64,000 nucleotides of DNA, taken from positions 6,386,001-6,450,000 of the forward strand of contig NZ_CP118527.1 in assembly GCF_028885415.1 (NCBI RefSeq). Reading direction: 5' to 3'. Source of the DNA: Streptomyces coeruleorubidus (GTDB lineage Bacteria > Actinomycetota > Actinomycetes > Streptomycetales > Streptomycetaceae). Under the pieces are notes generated by a model. It was given only the letters and a program-made list of their open reading frames with translations, made no database searches and was not told the origin of the DNA. Below are positions 23,762-31,841 of this stretch, piece after piece (position 1 is the first letter of the stretch; every line of letters begins with the position of its first letter). A program made the position numbers and the translations under genes.

Positions 23762-25743
23762 TCCTCAACTATTACAGCGAATCCGAACTGTCCGAAGCCT
23801 TCGGCATCGACATGTCCTCGGTCGAGGGCCTGGGAGTGGGTGCCGGCTGGGGCCGTGTCGCCCCCGGCGTCACCTCTGCCGGCCACCAGCACGACGAGAC
23901 CGAGTTCTTCGTCATCGTCGCCGGTACGGGCGAGCTGAGCATCGACGGTCGCACCCATCCGGCCCGGCCCGGCACCGTGGTCCTGTTCGAGCCGTTCGAG
24001 TCGCACACCATCACCAACACCGGCGAGACGGACCTGGTCTTCTTCACCCAGTACTGGCGCGACTCGGCCCGCGCTCGCGTCTCGGCGCTGTCGCGTACCC
24101 GTCCGAACCACACCGACCGGCCCCAGTTCGTCTTCTCCACTCCTCCGACCCCCAACGGCGACCTTCACCTCGGTCACCTCTCCGGCCCCTACCTCGGTGC
24201 CGACGTCTACGTCCGATACCAGCGCCTCAACGGCAACCGCGCCTGGCACCTGACCGGCAGTGACGACTTCCAGAGCTACGTCGAGGCCGTTGCCGCTCGC
24301 GAGAACTCCACCCCCGCCGAGGTCGCCGCCCACTACTCGGCCGAGATCGCCGCGACTCTCAAGGCGATGGACATCGAGGTCGACCAGTACTACGTCACCA
24401 GCGTGGACGAGGGCTACCCCGAAGGCCTCCAGCGCTACTTCACCCGCCTGGTCGATTCCGGACGCGTCAGCCCCAAGGCGACGCCTGCCCTGTCCGACGC
24501 CGAGACAGGCGAGTACCTCTACGAGGTCAACGTCGGCGGCACCTGCCCCAGCTGTTCCCACGGCACCGGTGGCAACATCTGCGAAGAATGCGGCGAGCCC
24601 AACCTCGTCGCCGACCTCGTCGATCCGTCCTCTCGCATCAGCAGCACCGCACCGAAGCACGCCGAAGTCGAGCGCTACACGCTGCCGCTGCACGAGTTCG
24701 CCGACGCCGTCGCCGACCACCACCGGCTCGGCCGGGTCCCGGCCCGCCTGCGCGAACTGGCCCGGCGCGTCTTCGCCCGCGACACGCTCGACCTGCCGGT
24801 CTCCCACCCTTCCGACTGGGGAGTGCGGCCCGCCGAGGACGACCTGGACGGCCAGGTCATCTGGGTCTGGCCGGAGATGAGTCACGGCTTCCTCCACGGC
24901 ATCGAACGGCTCGGCGCCGAGCTGGGGGAGCGCTGGTCGAAGGAGGTGCCTTCCCCCGACTGGAAGATCGTGCACTTCTTCGGCTACGACAACAGCTTCT
25001 ACCACTCGATTCTCTACCCGGTCCTGTACCGGCTGGCCTTCCCCGAGTGGAACCCCGACATCGACTACCACGTCAACGAGTTCTATCTGCTCGAAGGCCA
25101 GAAGTTCTCCACCAGCAGGCGGCACGCGATCTGGGGCAAGGAGATTCTGACTCCCGACACCGTCGACGCCGTCCGCTACTACCTCTCCCGCACCCGCCCC
25201 GAGGGCGAGCGCACCGATTTCCGCCGCGCCGAGTTCGACCGCGCCTGTGCCGGCACGCTCGTCGGACAGTGGGAGGAGTGGCTCGGCGACCTGGGCGACC
25301 GTATCGACCGTCACTTCGGCGGCGTCGTCCCTGACGCAGGCACCTGGACCAGCGAGCACACCGCCTTCCTGGCCCGCCTGTCGCTACGGCTCGACGAGAT
25401 CACCGCCGCCCTCAATCCCGAAGGGTTCTCGCTGAGGGCCGCCGCGACCGTACTCGACGGCATCGTCACCGATGTGCGTGCCTTCTCCCGTCAGCAGTCC
25501 GCCTTGGCCCAGGACGACCGATGGAGCTCCGAGGCCCGCACCGCCATCGCCCTGGAACTGGCCGCGGCCCGCCTCCTCGCCACCGCCTCGGCTCCCTTGA
25601 TGCCGCGCTTCTCGGCGAAACTCGCCGCCGCCCTCGGCATCCCGGCGATCGAGACCTGGCCCGACACGGCCGACCTGGTCGAGGCCGGCAGCCGCTGCAC
25701 CCTCTCGGGCACCCGCTTCTTCAGCACCGGCGAGCAGCGATGA
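23758..25743 (+). CDS. Cupin-MetRS fusion, hydrazine (N-N bond) synthase
   Basis: 661 residues. The N-terminal cupin (about 1-105) has metal ligands H43-x-H45-x3-E49 and H83. A methionyl-tRNA-synthetase-like domain follows: HLGH at 137-140 (HIGH motif), a C-P-x-C / C-x2-C zinc knuckle near 263-277, and KFSTS near 448 (KMSKS motif). The tRNA anticodon-binding part is reduced. Homologues (Spb40, Tri28) use the MetRS-like part to esterify N6-hydroxylysine with glycine, and the cupin to rearrange the ester to the N-N-linked N6-(carboxymethylamino)lysine. All key motifs are present, so this is the strongest functional marker of the cluster. Overlaps on both sides are ATGA type. Confidence 0.93.
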   Translation: MILNYYSESELSEAFGIDMSSVEGLGVGAGWGRVAPGVTSAGHQHDETEFFVIVAGTGELSIDGRTHPARPGTVVLFEPFESHTITNTGETDLVFFTQYWRDSARARVSALSRTRPNHTDRPQFVFSTPPTPNGDLHLGHLSGPYLGADVYVRYQRLNGNRAWHLTGSDDFQSYVEAVAARENSTPAEVAAHYSAEIAATLKAMDIEVDQYYVTSVDEGYPEGLQRYFTRLVDSGRVSPKATPALSDAETGEYLYEVNVGGTCPSCSHGTGGNICEECGEPNLVADLVDPSSRISSTAPKHAEVERYTLPLHEFADAVADHHRLGRVPARLRELARRVFARDTLDLPVSHPSDWGVRPAEDDLDGQVIWVWPEMSHGFLHGIERLGAELGERWSKEVPSPDWKIVHFFGYDNSFYHSILYPVLYRLAFPEWNPDIDYHVNEFYLLEGQKFSTSRRHAIWGKEILTPDTVDAVRYYLSRTRPEGERTDFRRAEFDRACAGTLVGQWEEWLGDLGDRIDRHFGGVVPDAGTWTSEHTAFLARLSLRLDEITAALNPEGFSLRAAATVLDGIVTDVRAFSRQQSALAQDDRWSSEARTAIALELAAARLLATASAPLMPRFSAKLAAALGIPAIETWPDTADLVEAGSRCTLSGTRFFSTGEQR

Positions 25744-27257
25744 CCGAATCGATCATCAACCGCATCATCGCCGCCAGGCCCGACCACGACGGTGCCATCA
25801 CCGTCACCGGCCTCGGCCACCGCACCACCATGCCGCTGGCCGAGTTCCACGACCGGGCCAAGGCCGTCGCCTGTGCCCTGCGCCGCCGGGGCATCGGCGC
25901 GGGAGACCGCATCGGCATCCTCTCGGCCAACCGTCTCGAATGGGTGCTGCTCGACCTCGCCGCCCTCATGATCAAGGCACAGACCGCCGGTTTTGAACCC
26001 GGCAAGTTCAGTCCCGACAGCGATCTGATCGAGCGCTACGAACTCGACGTTCTCTACACCGACGCTCCGCTGTCCGACGATGCCCCGTCCCGAGCGATGC
26101 CGATCTCGACCATCGCCGGCGATGCGGAGGAGGCCACCGCGGCTCTCGACCCCGTCGAATGGGGCGCCACGGAATGCACCACCGTCAAGTTCACCTCCGG
26201 CTCCACCGGAGCCCCCAAGGGACTTGAAGCCACCGTCGGCAGTATCGACTCATCGCTGCACGCTGTTCAAAGCCTGTTCGACCATCGTCCGGGCGACGAC
26301 ATTCTTACCTTTCTGCCCCTCTCGCTTCTCCAACAGCGCTACTGGCTCTATTCGGCGCTGTATTGGGGGCACGACATCACCATCACGACCTACCAGTCCG
26401 TCTTCGCCGTGATGCCGACCGTCCGCCCCACCGTCGTCATGGGTGTCCCCGCCTTCTTCGACACCGCCAAGCGGCACCTCGAAAGCAGCCTCGCCGACGG
26501 CGTCGAACCCGCCAAGGCCGCCGCCGAACTCTTCGGTGACCGCATCCGCTACCTGTGGACGGGCTCGGCTCCCGCCGACCCGACAACGCTCAGGTTCTAC
26601 AACGAAGCCGGGCTTCCCATCTACGAGGGCTACGGCCTCAACGAAACCTGTATCACCACCAAGAACCACCCCGGCGCTCATCGTGAAGGCAGCGTGGGCC
26701 GGCCTCTCCCCGGCAAGGAGATCGTCATCGACGACGAAGGCGTGGTCTGCGTCCGCAGCGACCACCCGGTCAACACCGCCTACACATACGCCGCCCCCGG
26801 TGACAGCGAACGCATGTTCAAGCCTGGCGGTGTCGTCCGTACCGGGGACCTGGGACGCCTCGACGAAGACGGCTTCCTGTACATCCTCGGACGCGCCGAC
26901 GACGTCATCGTCCTCGACAACGCCAAGAAGATCATCGTCAGGCCCGTCGAGACCCGTTTCCGTGACACCGGTGCGGTGGCCGAATGCGTCCTCTACTGCC
27001 CCAGCCCAGCCGGACTGGTCGCCGTCGTCTCTCCCCACCCCGGCCCGGTCGACACCACCGCGATCGCCCAGGCGCTCGCCACGGTCAACGCCGCGTCCGA
27101 ACCGGATGAGCGCATCTGCCGCGTCATCGTCGCCGACGAACCGTTCACCGTCGACAACGGGCTCCTCACCTCTCAGTTCAAACCGATCCGCAAGCGCATC
27201 GCCGACCGTTACCGCGACCGCATCGACGACCCGAAGGCAGGTATCCATGCCCACTGA
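25740..27257 (+). CDS. AMP-dependent acyl-ACP ligase
   Basis: 505 residues, ANL superfamily. P-loop-like KFTSGSTGAPKG near residue 160, YGLNET, and VRTGDLGRLDEDGFLYILGR; the C-terminal K (LTSQFKPIRKRI) matches the adenylation lysine region. It activates a carboxylate and most likely loads it on the ACP that overlaps its 3' end by 11 bases. In triacsin-type pathways the equivalent ligase loads the N-acylated hydrazinoacetate. Confidence 0.87.
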   Translation: MTESIINRIIAARPDHDGAITVTGLGHRTTMPLAEFHDRAKAVACALRRRGIGAGDRIGILSANRLEWVLLDLAALMIKAQTAGFEPGKFSPDSDLIERYELDVLYTDAPLSDDAPSRAMPISTIAGDAEEATAALDPVEWGATECTTVKFTSGSTGAPKGLEATVGSIDSSLHAVQSLFDHRPGDDILTFLPLSLLQQRYWLYSALYWGHDITITTYQSVFAVMPTVRPTVVMGVPAFFDTAKRHLESSLADGVEPAKAAAELFGDRIRYLWTGSAPADPTTLRFYNEAGLPIYEGYGLNETCITTKNHPGAHREGSVGRPLPGKEIVIDDEGVVCVRSDHPVNTAYTYAAPGDSERMFKPGGVVRTGDLGRLDEDGFLYILGRADDVIVLDNAKKIIVRPVETRFRDTGAVAECVLYCPSPAGLVAVVSPHPGPVDTTAIAQALATVNAASEPDERICRVIVADEPFTVDNGLLTSQFKPIRKRIADRYRDRIDDPKAGIHAH

Positions 27258-27510
27258 CCTCGACACCCTGGCCCGCGAACAGCTCTCCCAGGTGCTGCGC
27301 GACCACCCCGACCCCGTGGCCCTCGACCCCGACGAGGACCTCGTCCAGACCTATGGGATCACCTCCCTCAACAAGGTCCTGTTCCTGACCTCCCTGTGCA
27401 AGGCGGCCGAAGTCGGTCTCGACAAGTTCACCGAGGACGACCTCGCCCGCATGCGCACCCTCGGTGACGTCGTCGACGCCCTGCGGCCCCACGCCCCCCT
27501 GAAGGGATGA
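27247..27510 (+). CDS. Acyl carrier protein of the hydrazine operon
   Basis: 87 residues. The phosphopantetheine site is S40 in YGITSLNK. The gene overlaps both the ligase and the GNAT (ATGA at 27507-27510), so stoichiometric translation with them is likely. Expected cargo is hydrazinoacetyl or its N-acyl form. It is not closely similar to the other ACP (11129). Confidence 0.87.
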   Translation: MPTDLDTLAREQLSQVLRDHPDPVALDPDEDLVQTYGITSLNKVLFLTSLCKAAEVGLDKFTEDDLARMRTLGDVVDALRPHAPLKG

Positions 27511-28133
27511 GTTTCTTGAGCCACACCGCCTGGAGCCAGAGCGCTTCCACGCTCCTTGCGAACGAGCACGTCGAACTCCATCCCATCTCGGAGAGCGACC
27601 GCGAACCGCTTCGCAAAATCGCATTCGATCAGCGCATCTGGACGTACTTCGTCTCCCGGGTCGAGAGCGACACCGACTTCGACACGTTCTTCGACGCCAT
27701 GCTCGCCGACCAGAACAGCGGCAAGCGCGCGGTCTACGTCATCGTCGACAAGAGCACCGGACAGACCGCTGGAAGCAGCAGCTACGGCAACCTCGCCGAA
27801 GCGGACCGGCGCCTTGAGATCGGATGGTCATGGCTCGGTGTCGACTTCCAGGGAAAGGGCGTCAACCGGTGGGCCAAGTACCTGCTTCTCAAGCATGCGT
27901 TCGAAGTCATGGGCGCTGAACGTGTCGAGTTCAAGACCGACGTCCTCAACGCTCAGGCCCGGGCCGGCCTGCGCAACATCGGTGCGTACGAAGAAGGCGT
28001 CATGCGCAGTTTCAACCCCATGCCCGAGGGCAGGAGGCGCGACGCGATCTACTATTCCGTGCTCCGTGCCGAATGGCCCTCGGTCCGGGACCAGCTCAGC
28101 CGGCTCGGCAAGGCCGTCAACCCGTGCGCATGA
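27507..28133 (+). CDS. GNAT N-acyltransferase (RimL-like)
   Basis: 208 residues, Acetyltransf_3 type: substrate part with LHPISESD, acetyl-CoA loop VDFQGKGVNRWAK, and the C-terminal V.NAQARAGLRNIGAYEEG that is typical of RimL relatives. In triacsin biosynthesis a similar enzyme succinylates the hydrazine nitrogen as a protecting group. The same use is likely here; the acyl donor is not determined by sequence. Confidence 0.85.
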   Translation: MSFLSHTAWSQSASTLLANEHVELHPISESDREPLRKIAFDQRIWTYFVSRVESDTDFDTFFDAMLADQNSGKRAVYVIVDKSTGQTAGSSSYGNLAEADRRLEIGWSWLGVDFQGKGVNRWAKYLLLKHAFEVMGAERVEFKTDVLNAQARAGLRNIGAYEEGVMRSFNPMPEGRRRDAIYYSVLRAEWPSVRDQLSRLGKAVNPCA

Positions 28134-29179
28134 ACAGCGTGCCGCTCCTTGAGTTGTCCGGCCCGCCGCGCGCCCGCGGGATCACACACGGACGCGCGCT
28201 GGCCGGACGGCTCCGCGGCTTTCTCGACGACTCGCTCGCCCGCCTCGGCCACCTCGCCGACCGGCCGGTGGACCTCGACTCGCTGCGACCGAGCATCGCC
28301 GCCCACCGTGATGTCGTCGCCGCCGCCCTGCCGGACCTCGCCGAGGAGGTCGACGGTCTCGCCGCCGGCGTCGGAGTCGACCGCGACGCGGCCTGGCTGC
28401 TGCAACTGCGGCGCGAGGTTCTGGGGTACAGCCGTGTCACCGCCGGGGACTGCACCACCTATGCCTCGGTCCGGGGCCGGCCGGTGCTGGCACAGACAGT
28501 CGACCTGAACGGGAACCTCGACGACCAGATCGCCGTCCTCGCGGTATCCGGACCGCGCCACCGCTCCCTGGTGCTCAGCTTCGCCGGACTCCTGGGCTAC
28601 CTCGGTGTCAACGACGCCGGAATCGCCATCGGCCTCAATCTCGTTCTCGGCGGTGAATGGGAGCCGGGAGTGCCGCCGTACCTGGCGATCCGGCACGTTC
28701 TGGACAGTGCCGACAGTGTCGACCAGGCCGTCGAGATACTGTGCGAACTCCCGTTGGCCAGCTCGCGATCGTTCATGATCTGCGGCGAGGAACGGGCCGT
28801 GTGCGTCGAATCTCTGGGCTCGCAGCGAAGCATTCTCGAAGATGCCGACCTGGCGCACACCAACCACTTCCTGGACCCGGATTTCGCCGAAAGAGACGAG
28901 ATCAACGTCTTCGCCAAGAACTCATCAAGGCGACGTCTGGAGGCAGTTCGAGAGGCGGGCATCCCGGATGCGAGCGACACCGCGAGCCATCACCGGCTCC
29001 TTTCGACGCCACCGATCCTCGTGCCGGACAACGGCGACATCCGACGCGAGCGGACCGTCGCGGCAGTGATACTCCGCCCGGATCTGGGCGAGATTCGGCT
29101 TTGGCCGGGTGATCCGTCCACTGCCGAGGGGCAAGTTCACTCTTTGCAGCAATGGTCGGCATCCGGTTCGCATCGGTAA
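28130..29179 (+). CDS. C45 Ntn-hydrolase (acyl-CoA:6-APA acyltransferase family)
   Basis: 349 residues. Family members self-cleave before a Cys that becomes the N-terminal nucleophile; here C108 in AGDCTTYA, with conserved TVDLN and NDAGIAIGLN downstream. Penicillin acyltransferase-like enzymes remove or exchange N-acyl groups. As the last gene of the hydrazine chain it could remove the acyl protecting group added by the GNAT, or transfer the ACP-bound acyl group to an amine. ATG 28130 is coupled to the GNAT stop; cassette 5 begins right at its end. Confidence 0.8.
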   Translation: MNSVPLLELSGPPRARGITHGRALAGRLRGFLDDSLARLGHLADRPVDLDSLRPSIAAHRDVVAAALPDLAEEVDGLAAGVGVDRDAAWLLQLRREVLGYSRVTAGDCTTYASVRGRPVLAQTVDLNGNLDDQIAVLAVSGPRHRSLVLSFAGLLGYLGVNDAGIAIGLNLVLGGEWEPGVPPYLAIRHVLDSADSVDQAVEILCELPLASSRSFMICGEERAVCVESLGSQRSILEDADLAHTNHFLDPDFAERDEINVFAKNSSRRRLEAVREAGIPDASDTASHHRLLSTPPILVPDNGDIRRERTVAAVILRPDLGEIRLWPGDPSTAEGQVHSLQQWSASGSHR

Positions 29180-29277
29180 TCGGGGTGCGTAGTCGCGGGG
29201 CGGGAAAGTCAGTCCGGTGCGTCCTTCGGAATGCGTTTGTCGCGGATGTGGGTGATGAGGGTGGGCTCGTAGTTTCC
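29176..29277 (+). promoter_or_regulatory. Regulatory cassette copy 5 (before lysY-lysZ-cysCDN)
   Basis: Boxes GTAATCGGGGTG (29176-29187), TTGTCGCGGA (29237-29246, 61 bp on) and CGTAGTTTCC (from 29268, after 21 bp). Box 1 begins at the last codons of the C45 gene. Confidence 0.72.
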
Positions 29278-29316
29278 CTTCGTATGGGTGGTTGATTCGG
29301 ACTGGAGGGAGTTGTC

Positions 29317-29358
29317 GTGGCAGGTCGGAGTGTTTCGGTGAGGGGGGCGGGGTCGTGA
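29317..29358 (+). CDS. Possible 13-codon leader ORF before lysY
   Basis: GTG at 29317 with GGAGGG 7 bases upstream; the TGA overlaps the lysY GTG (GTGA at 29355-29358). Reads V-A-G-R-S-V-S-V-R-G-A-G-S. It may provide translational coupling. No known similarity. Confidence 0.3.
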   Translation: MAGRSVSVRGAGS

Positions 29359-30386
29359 TCCGGGTGGCGGTGGTCGGTGCGGCCGGTTATATCGGCGGGG
29401 AGTTGTTGCGGCTGTTGCTGGGACATCCCGAGGTCGAGGTGGTGGGCGCGGTCTCGTCCCGTTTCCCGGGCAAGCGGGTCGACGGGGTGCATCCGAATCT
29501 GCGGTCCGCCACCGATCTGTCGTTCTGTACGGCCGAGGAGGTCCCGGAGTGCGACGCGGTGTTCCTGGCGCTGCCGCACCGGGCCGCGATGACACAGATC
29601 GACCAGTGGATCCAGCGGTCGAAACTCGTCATCGATCTGACCGGGGACTTCCGGCTCGACGACACAGAGGTCTTCGAGCGTTACTACGGCGAGAAGCACC
29701 AGGCCCCGCACCTCCTGGACGATTTCGTGCCCGGGCTTCCCGAACTGCACCGCGACAGCCTGCGCGGCGCGGACCGGATCAGCGTGCCCGGCTGCATGGC
29801 CGCGGCGGGCGTACTCGCGCTCTACCCCCTGGTGGCCCGTGACCTGATCGATGTCGAAGCGGGAGCGCAGTTCGACGCCCGTACCGGCTCCAGCGGCTCC
29901 GGCTCAACCGCGGGCCCGGCCAACCTGCACGCCGAACGCAGCGGTGCCATGCGCGTGTTCGCGCCCACCGGTCACCGGCACGAGGCCGAGATCTCCCGGC
30001 ACCTGGGCCTGCCGGCCGCGATGACCGCCACCGGCGTCGAAGCGGTCCGCGGAGTGCAGACCATCTGCCACGCCACCCTGCGCCCCGGCGTCGACAAACA
30101 GGCCGTGCGCCGGGCCTTTCGCGAGCAGTACGCCGACGAACCCTTCGTCCGCGTCGTCGCCCACCAGCGCGGCATCTTCCGCTACCCCGACCCGAAGATC
30201 CTGCTCGGATCCAACTACTGCGACGTCGGCTACGCCCTCGACGAGGACACCGGACGCCTGACCACGATCGGCGCCCTGGACAACCTCGTCAAAGGCGGCG
30301 CGGGCAACGCCGTGCAGTGCCTCAACATCCGCATGGGCCGGCCCGAGACCCTCGGCCTGACCTTCCCCGGCCTCCACCCCCTGTGA
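29355..30386 (+). CDS. lysY: LysY/ArgC-type N-acyl-aminoacyl-phosphate reductase
   Basis: 343 residues. NADP-binding AVVGAAGYIGGE (5-16) and catalytic C147 in SVPGCMAAAG. Reduces the LysW-bound acyl phosphate made by LysZ to a semialdehyde. Streptomyces arginine genes argC and argB normally sit with argJ and argD. Here the pair is alone, inside a cluster with LysW, and followed by cysC, so the LysW-dependent role is preferred over arginine synthesis. The GTG start is supported by GAGGGGGG upstream. Confidence 0.88.
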   Translation: MIRVAVVGAAGYIGGELLRLLLGHPEVEVVGAVSSRFPGKRVDGVHPNLRSATDLSFCTAEEVPECDAVFLALPHRAAMTQIDQWIQRSKLVIDLTGDFRLDDTEVFERYYGEKHQAPHLLDDFVPGLPELHRDSLRGADRISVPGCMAAAGVLALYPLVARDLIDVEAGAQFDARTGSSGSGSTAGPANLHAERSGAMRVFAPTGHRHEAEISRHLGLPAAMTATGVEAVRGVQTICHATLRPGVDKQAVRRAFREQYADEPFVRVVAHQRGIFRYPDPKILLGSNYCDVGYALDEDTGRLTTIGALDNLVKGGAGNAVQCLNIRMGRPETLGLTFPGLHPL

Positions 30387-30408
30387 ACCCCGGCCAACCG
30401 GAGAGACC

Positions 30409-31281
30409 GTGACCACCAAACCGCTGACCGTCGTCAAATGCGGCGGCAATCCGGCCGTGGACGCCGCGGGCATCTGCGCCGACGTCGCCCGTCTCGTCCA
30501 CGAAGGACACTCGATCCTCCTCGTCCATGGCGGCTCCGGCGAGATCGGACGCCTCGCCGGCAGACTCGGCGTCGCCCAACGCACCCTCGTCGCCCCGGAC
30601 AACGTGTCCACGCGCTACACCGACCCGGACACCCTCGAAGTGGTCGTCCTCGCCCTGGCCGGCGCGGTCAAGCCCGCACTCGTGGCGGAACTCTCCCGCC
30701 ACAAGGTGCCCGCGGTCGGCCTCACCGGCATGGACGGCCACATGCTCCGAGCCCGCCGCAAATCCGCCGTCCGCGCCGTCGTCGACGGCCGCACCGTCCT
30801 GATCCGCGACAACCACAGCGGCCGGATCACCACGGTCCACACCGAACTCCCCGAGACCCTCCTGCGCGCCGGCTACGTACCGGTGATCTCACCGCCCGCC
30901 ATCGACGAACACGACCAGCCCGTCAACGTCGATGCCGACCGCGCCGCGGCAGCACTGGCCGCCGCCCTCGGCGCCGACCAGCTCCTCCTGCTCACCGGCG
31001 CACCCGGTGTACTCGCCGACCCCGACGACCCCACCAGCGTGCAGAGCACCCACCAGATATCCCCCACCGGCCCACCCAACCCGTCCGCCACCGGCGGCAT
31101 GGCGCTCAAACTCATCGCCGCACGCGAAGCGCTCACTGGCAAAGTCGCCACCGTACGCATCGCGGACGGACGCACCCCCGAACCCGTCAGCCGAGCACTC
31201 GCGGGGGCCGGCACCACGGTGCACATCTCATGCGCGGGGGCGCCGGCCCACAGCTCACGCGAAAGGGAGATCCGCACATGA
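30409..31281 (+). CDS. lysZ: LysZ/ArgB-type kinase acting on LysW-bound substrate
   Basis: 290 residues, amino-acid kinase fold: VVKCGGN and LLVHGGSGEIGRL at the N-terminus, VGLTGMDG, and ALGADQLLLLTGAPGVL. It phosphorylates the side-chain carboxylate of the amino acid held on LysW. The HGGS.EI motif lies where ArgB has HGGGP.I, a difference known for LysZ-type enzymes. It starts 22 bases after lysY and overlaps cysC by 4 bases. Confidence 0.88.
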   Translation: MTTKPLTVVKCGGNPAVDAAGICADVARLVHEGHSILLVHGGSGEIGRLAGRLGVAQRTLVAPDNVSTRYTDPDTLEVVVLALAGAVKPALVAELSRHKVPAVGLTGMDGHMLRARRKSAVRAVVDGRTVLIRDNHSGRITTVHTELPETLLRAGYVPVISPPAIDEHDQPVNVDADRAAAALAAALGADQLLLLTGAPGVLADPDDPTSVQSTHQISPTGPPNPSATGGMALKLIAAREALTGKVATVRIADGRTPEPVSRALAGAGTTVHISCAGAPAHSSREREIRT

Positions 31282-31841
31282 GCGAACCGAATGGCACACC
31301 AGCGAAGTGGCAGGGCGGCACGGTCTGGCTGACCGGGCTGCCGAGCGCCGGCAAGACCACCATCGCGGTCGGTCTCGCCGAGCGGCTGCGCTCCGGTGGA
31401 CACCGAGTCCAGGTGCTCGACGGTGACGAGGTCCGTGCCGCCCTCTCCGCGGAACTGGGATTCTCCAAGGAGGACAGGGACGCCAACGTGCGGCGGATCG
31501 GTTACGTGGCCGGGCTGCTCGCCGAGCACGGCGTCACGGTGCTGGTGCCGGTCATCGCCCCCTATGCGCCCTCCCGCGCGGCGGTCCGGGACCTGCACGC
31601 GGCGCGCGGCGTCCCCTACCTCGAGGTGCACGTGGCGACTCCGGTGGAGATCTGCGCCGACCGGGACGTCAAGAGCCTCTACGCCAGGCAGGCGGCAGGC
31701 GAGCTCAGCGGTCTCACCGGCGCGGACGACCCCTACGAGGCGCCGGTCGACCCCGATCTGCGTGTCCACACGCAGCACCAGACGGTCGACGAGTCGGTCC
31801 GGCAGGTGCGTGCGCTGCTCACGGCACGGGGTCTGTCGTGA
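31278..31841 (+). CDS. cysC: Adenylylsulfate (APS) kinase
   Basis: 187 residues. Walker A GLPSAGKT (20-27), LDGDEVR, the FSKEDRDANVRRIG APS-site segment, and ARGVPYLEVHV. Makes PAPS from APS and ATP. Coupled to lysZ (ATGA) and cysD (GTGA). Primary sulfate assimilation in Streptomyces also needs cysH and sulfite reductase, which are absent here; the operon therefore seems to raise PAPS or APS for the pathway. Confidence 0.92.
   Translation: MSEPNGTPAKWQGGTVWLTGLPSAGKTTIAVGLAERLRSGGHRVQVLDGDEVRAALSAELGFSKEDRDANVRRIGYVAGLLAEHGVTVLVPVIAPYAPSRAAVRDLHAARGVPYLEVHVATPVEICADRDVKSLYARQAAGELSGLTGADDPYEAPVDPDLRVHTQHQTVDESVRQVRALLTARGLS

Noticed and set aside
23758..25743. Housekeeping methionyl-tRNA synthetase
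   Set aside because: It has a cupin fused at the N-terminus, a reduced C-terminal part, and lies between hydrazine-pathway genes with overlapping starts; it fits the N-N-forming fusion enzymes.
29355..31281. argC-argB of arginine biosynthesis
   Set aside because: argJ, argD and argR are missing, the kinase has an HGGS rather than HGGG loop, the genes sit behind a cluster cassette and run into cysC, and an EDWGE-type LysW is encoded in the same cluster.
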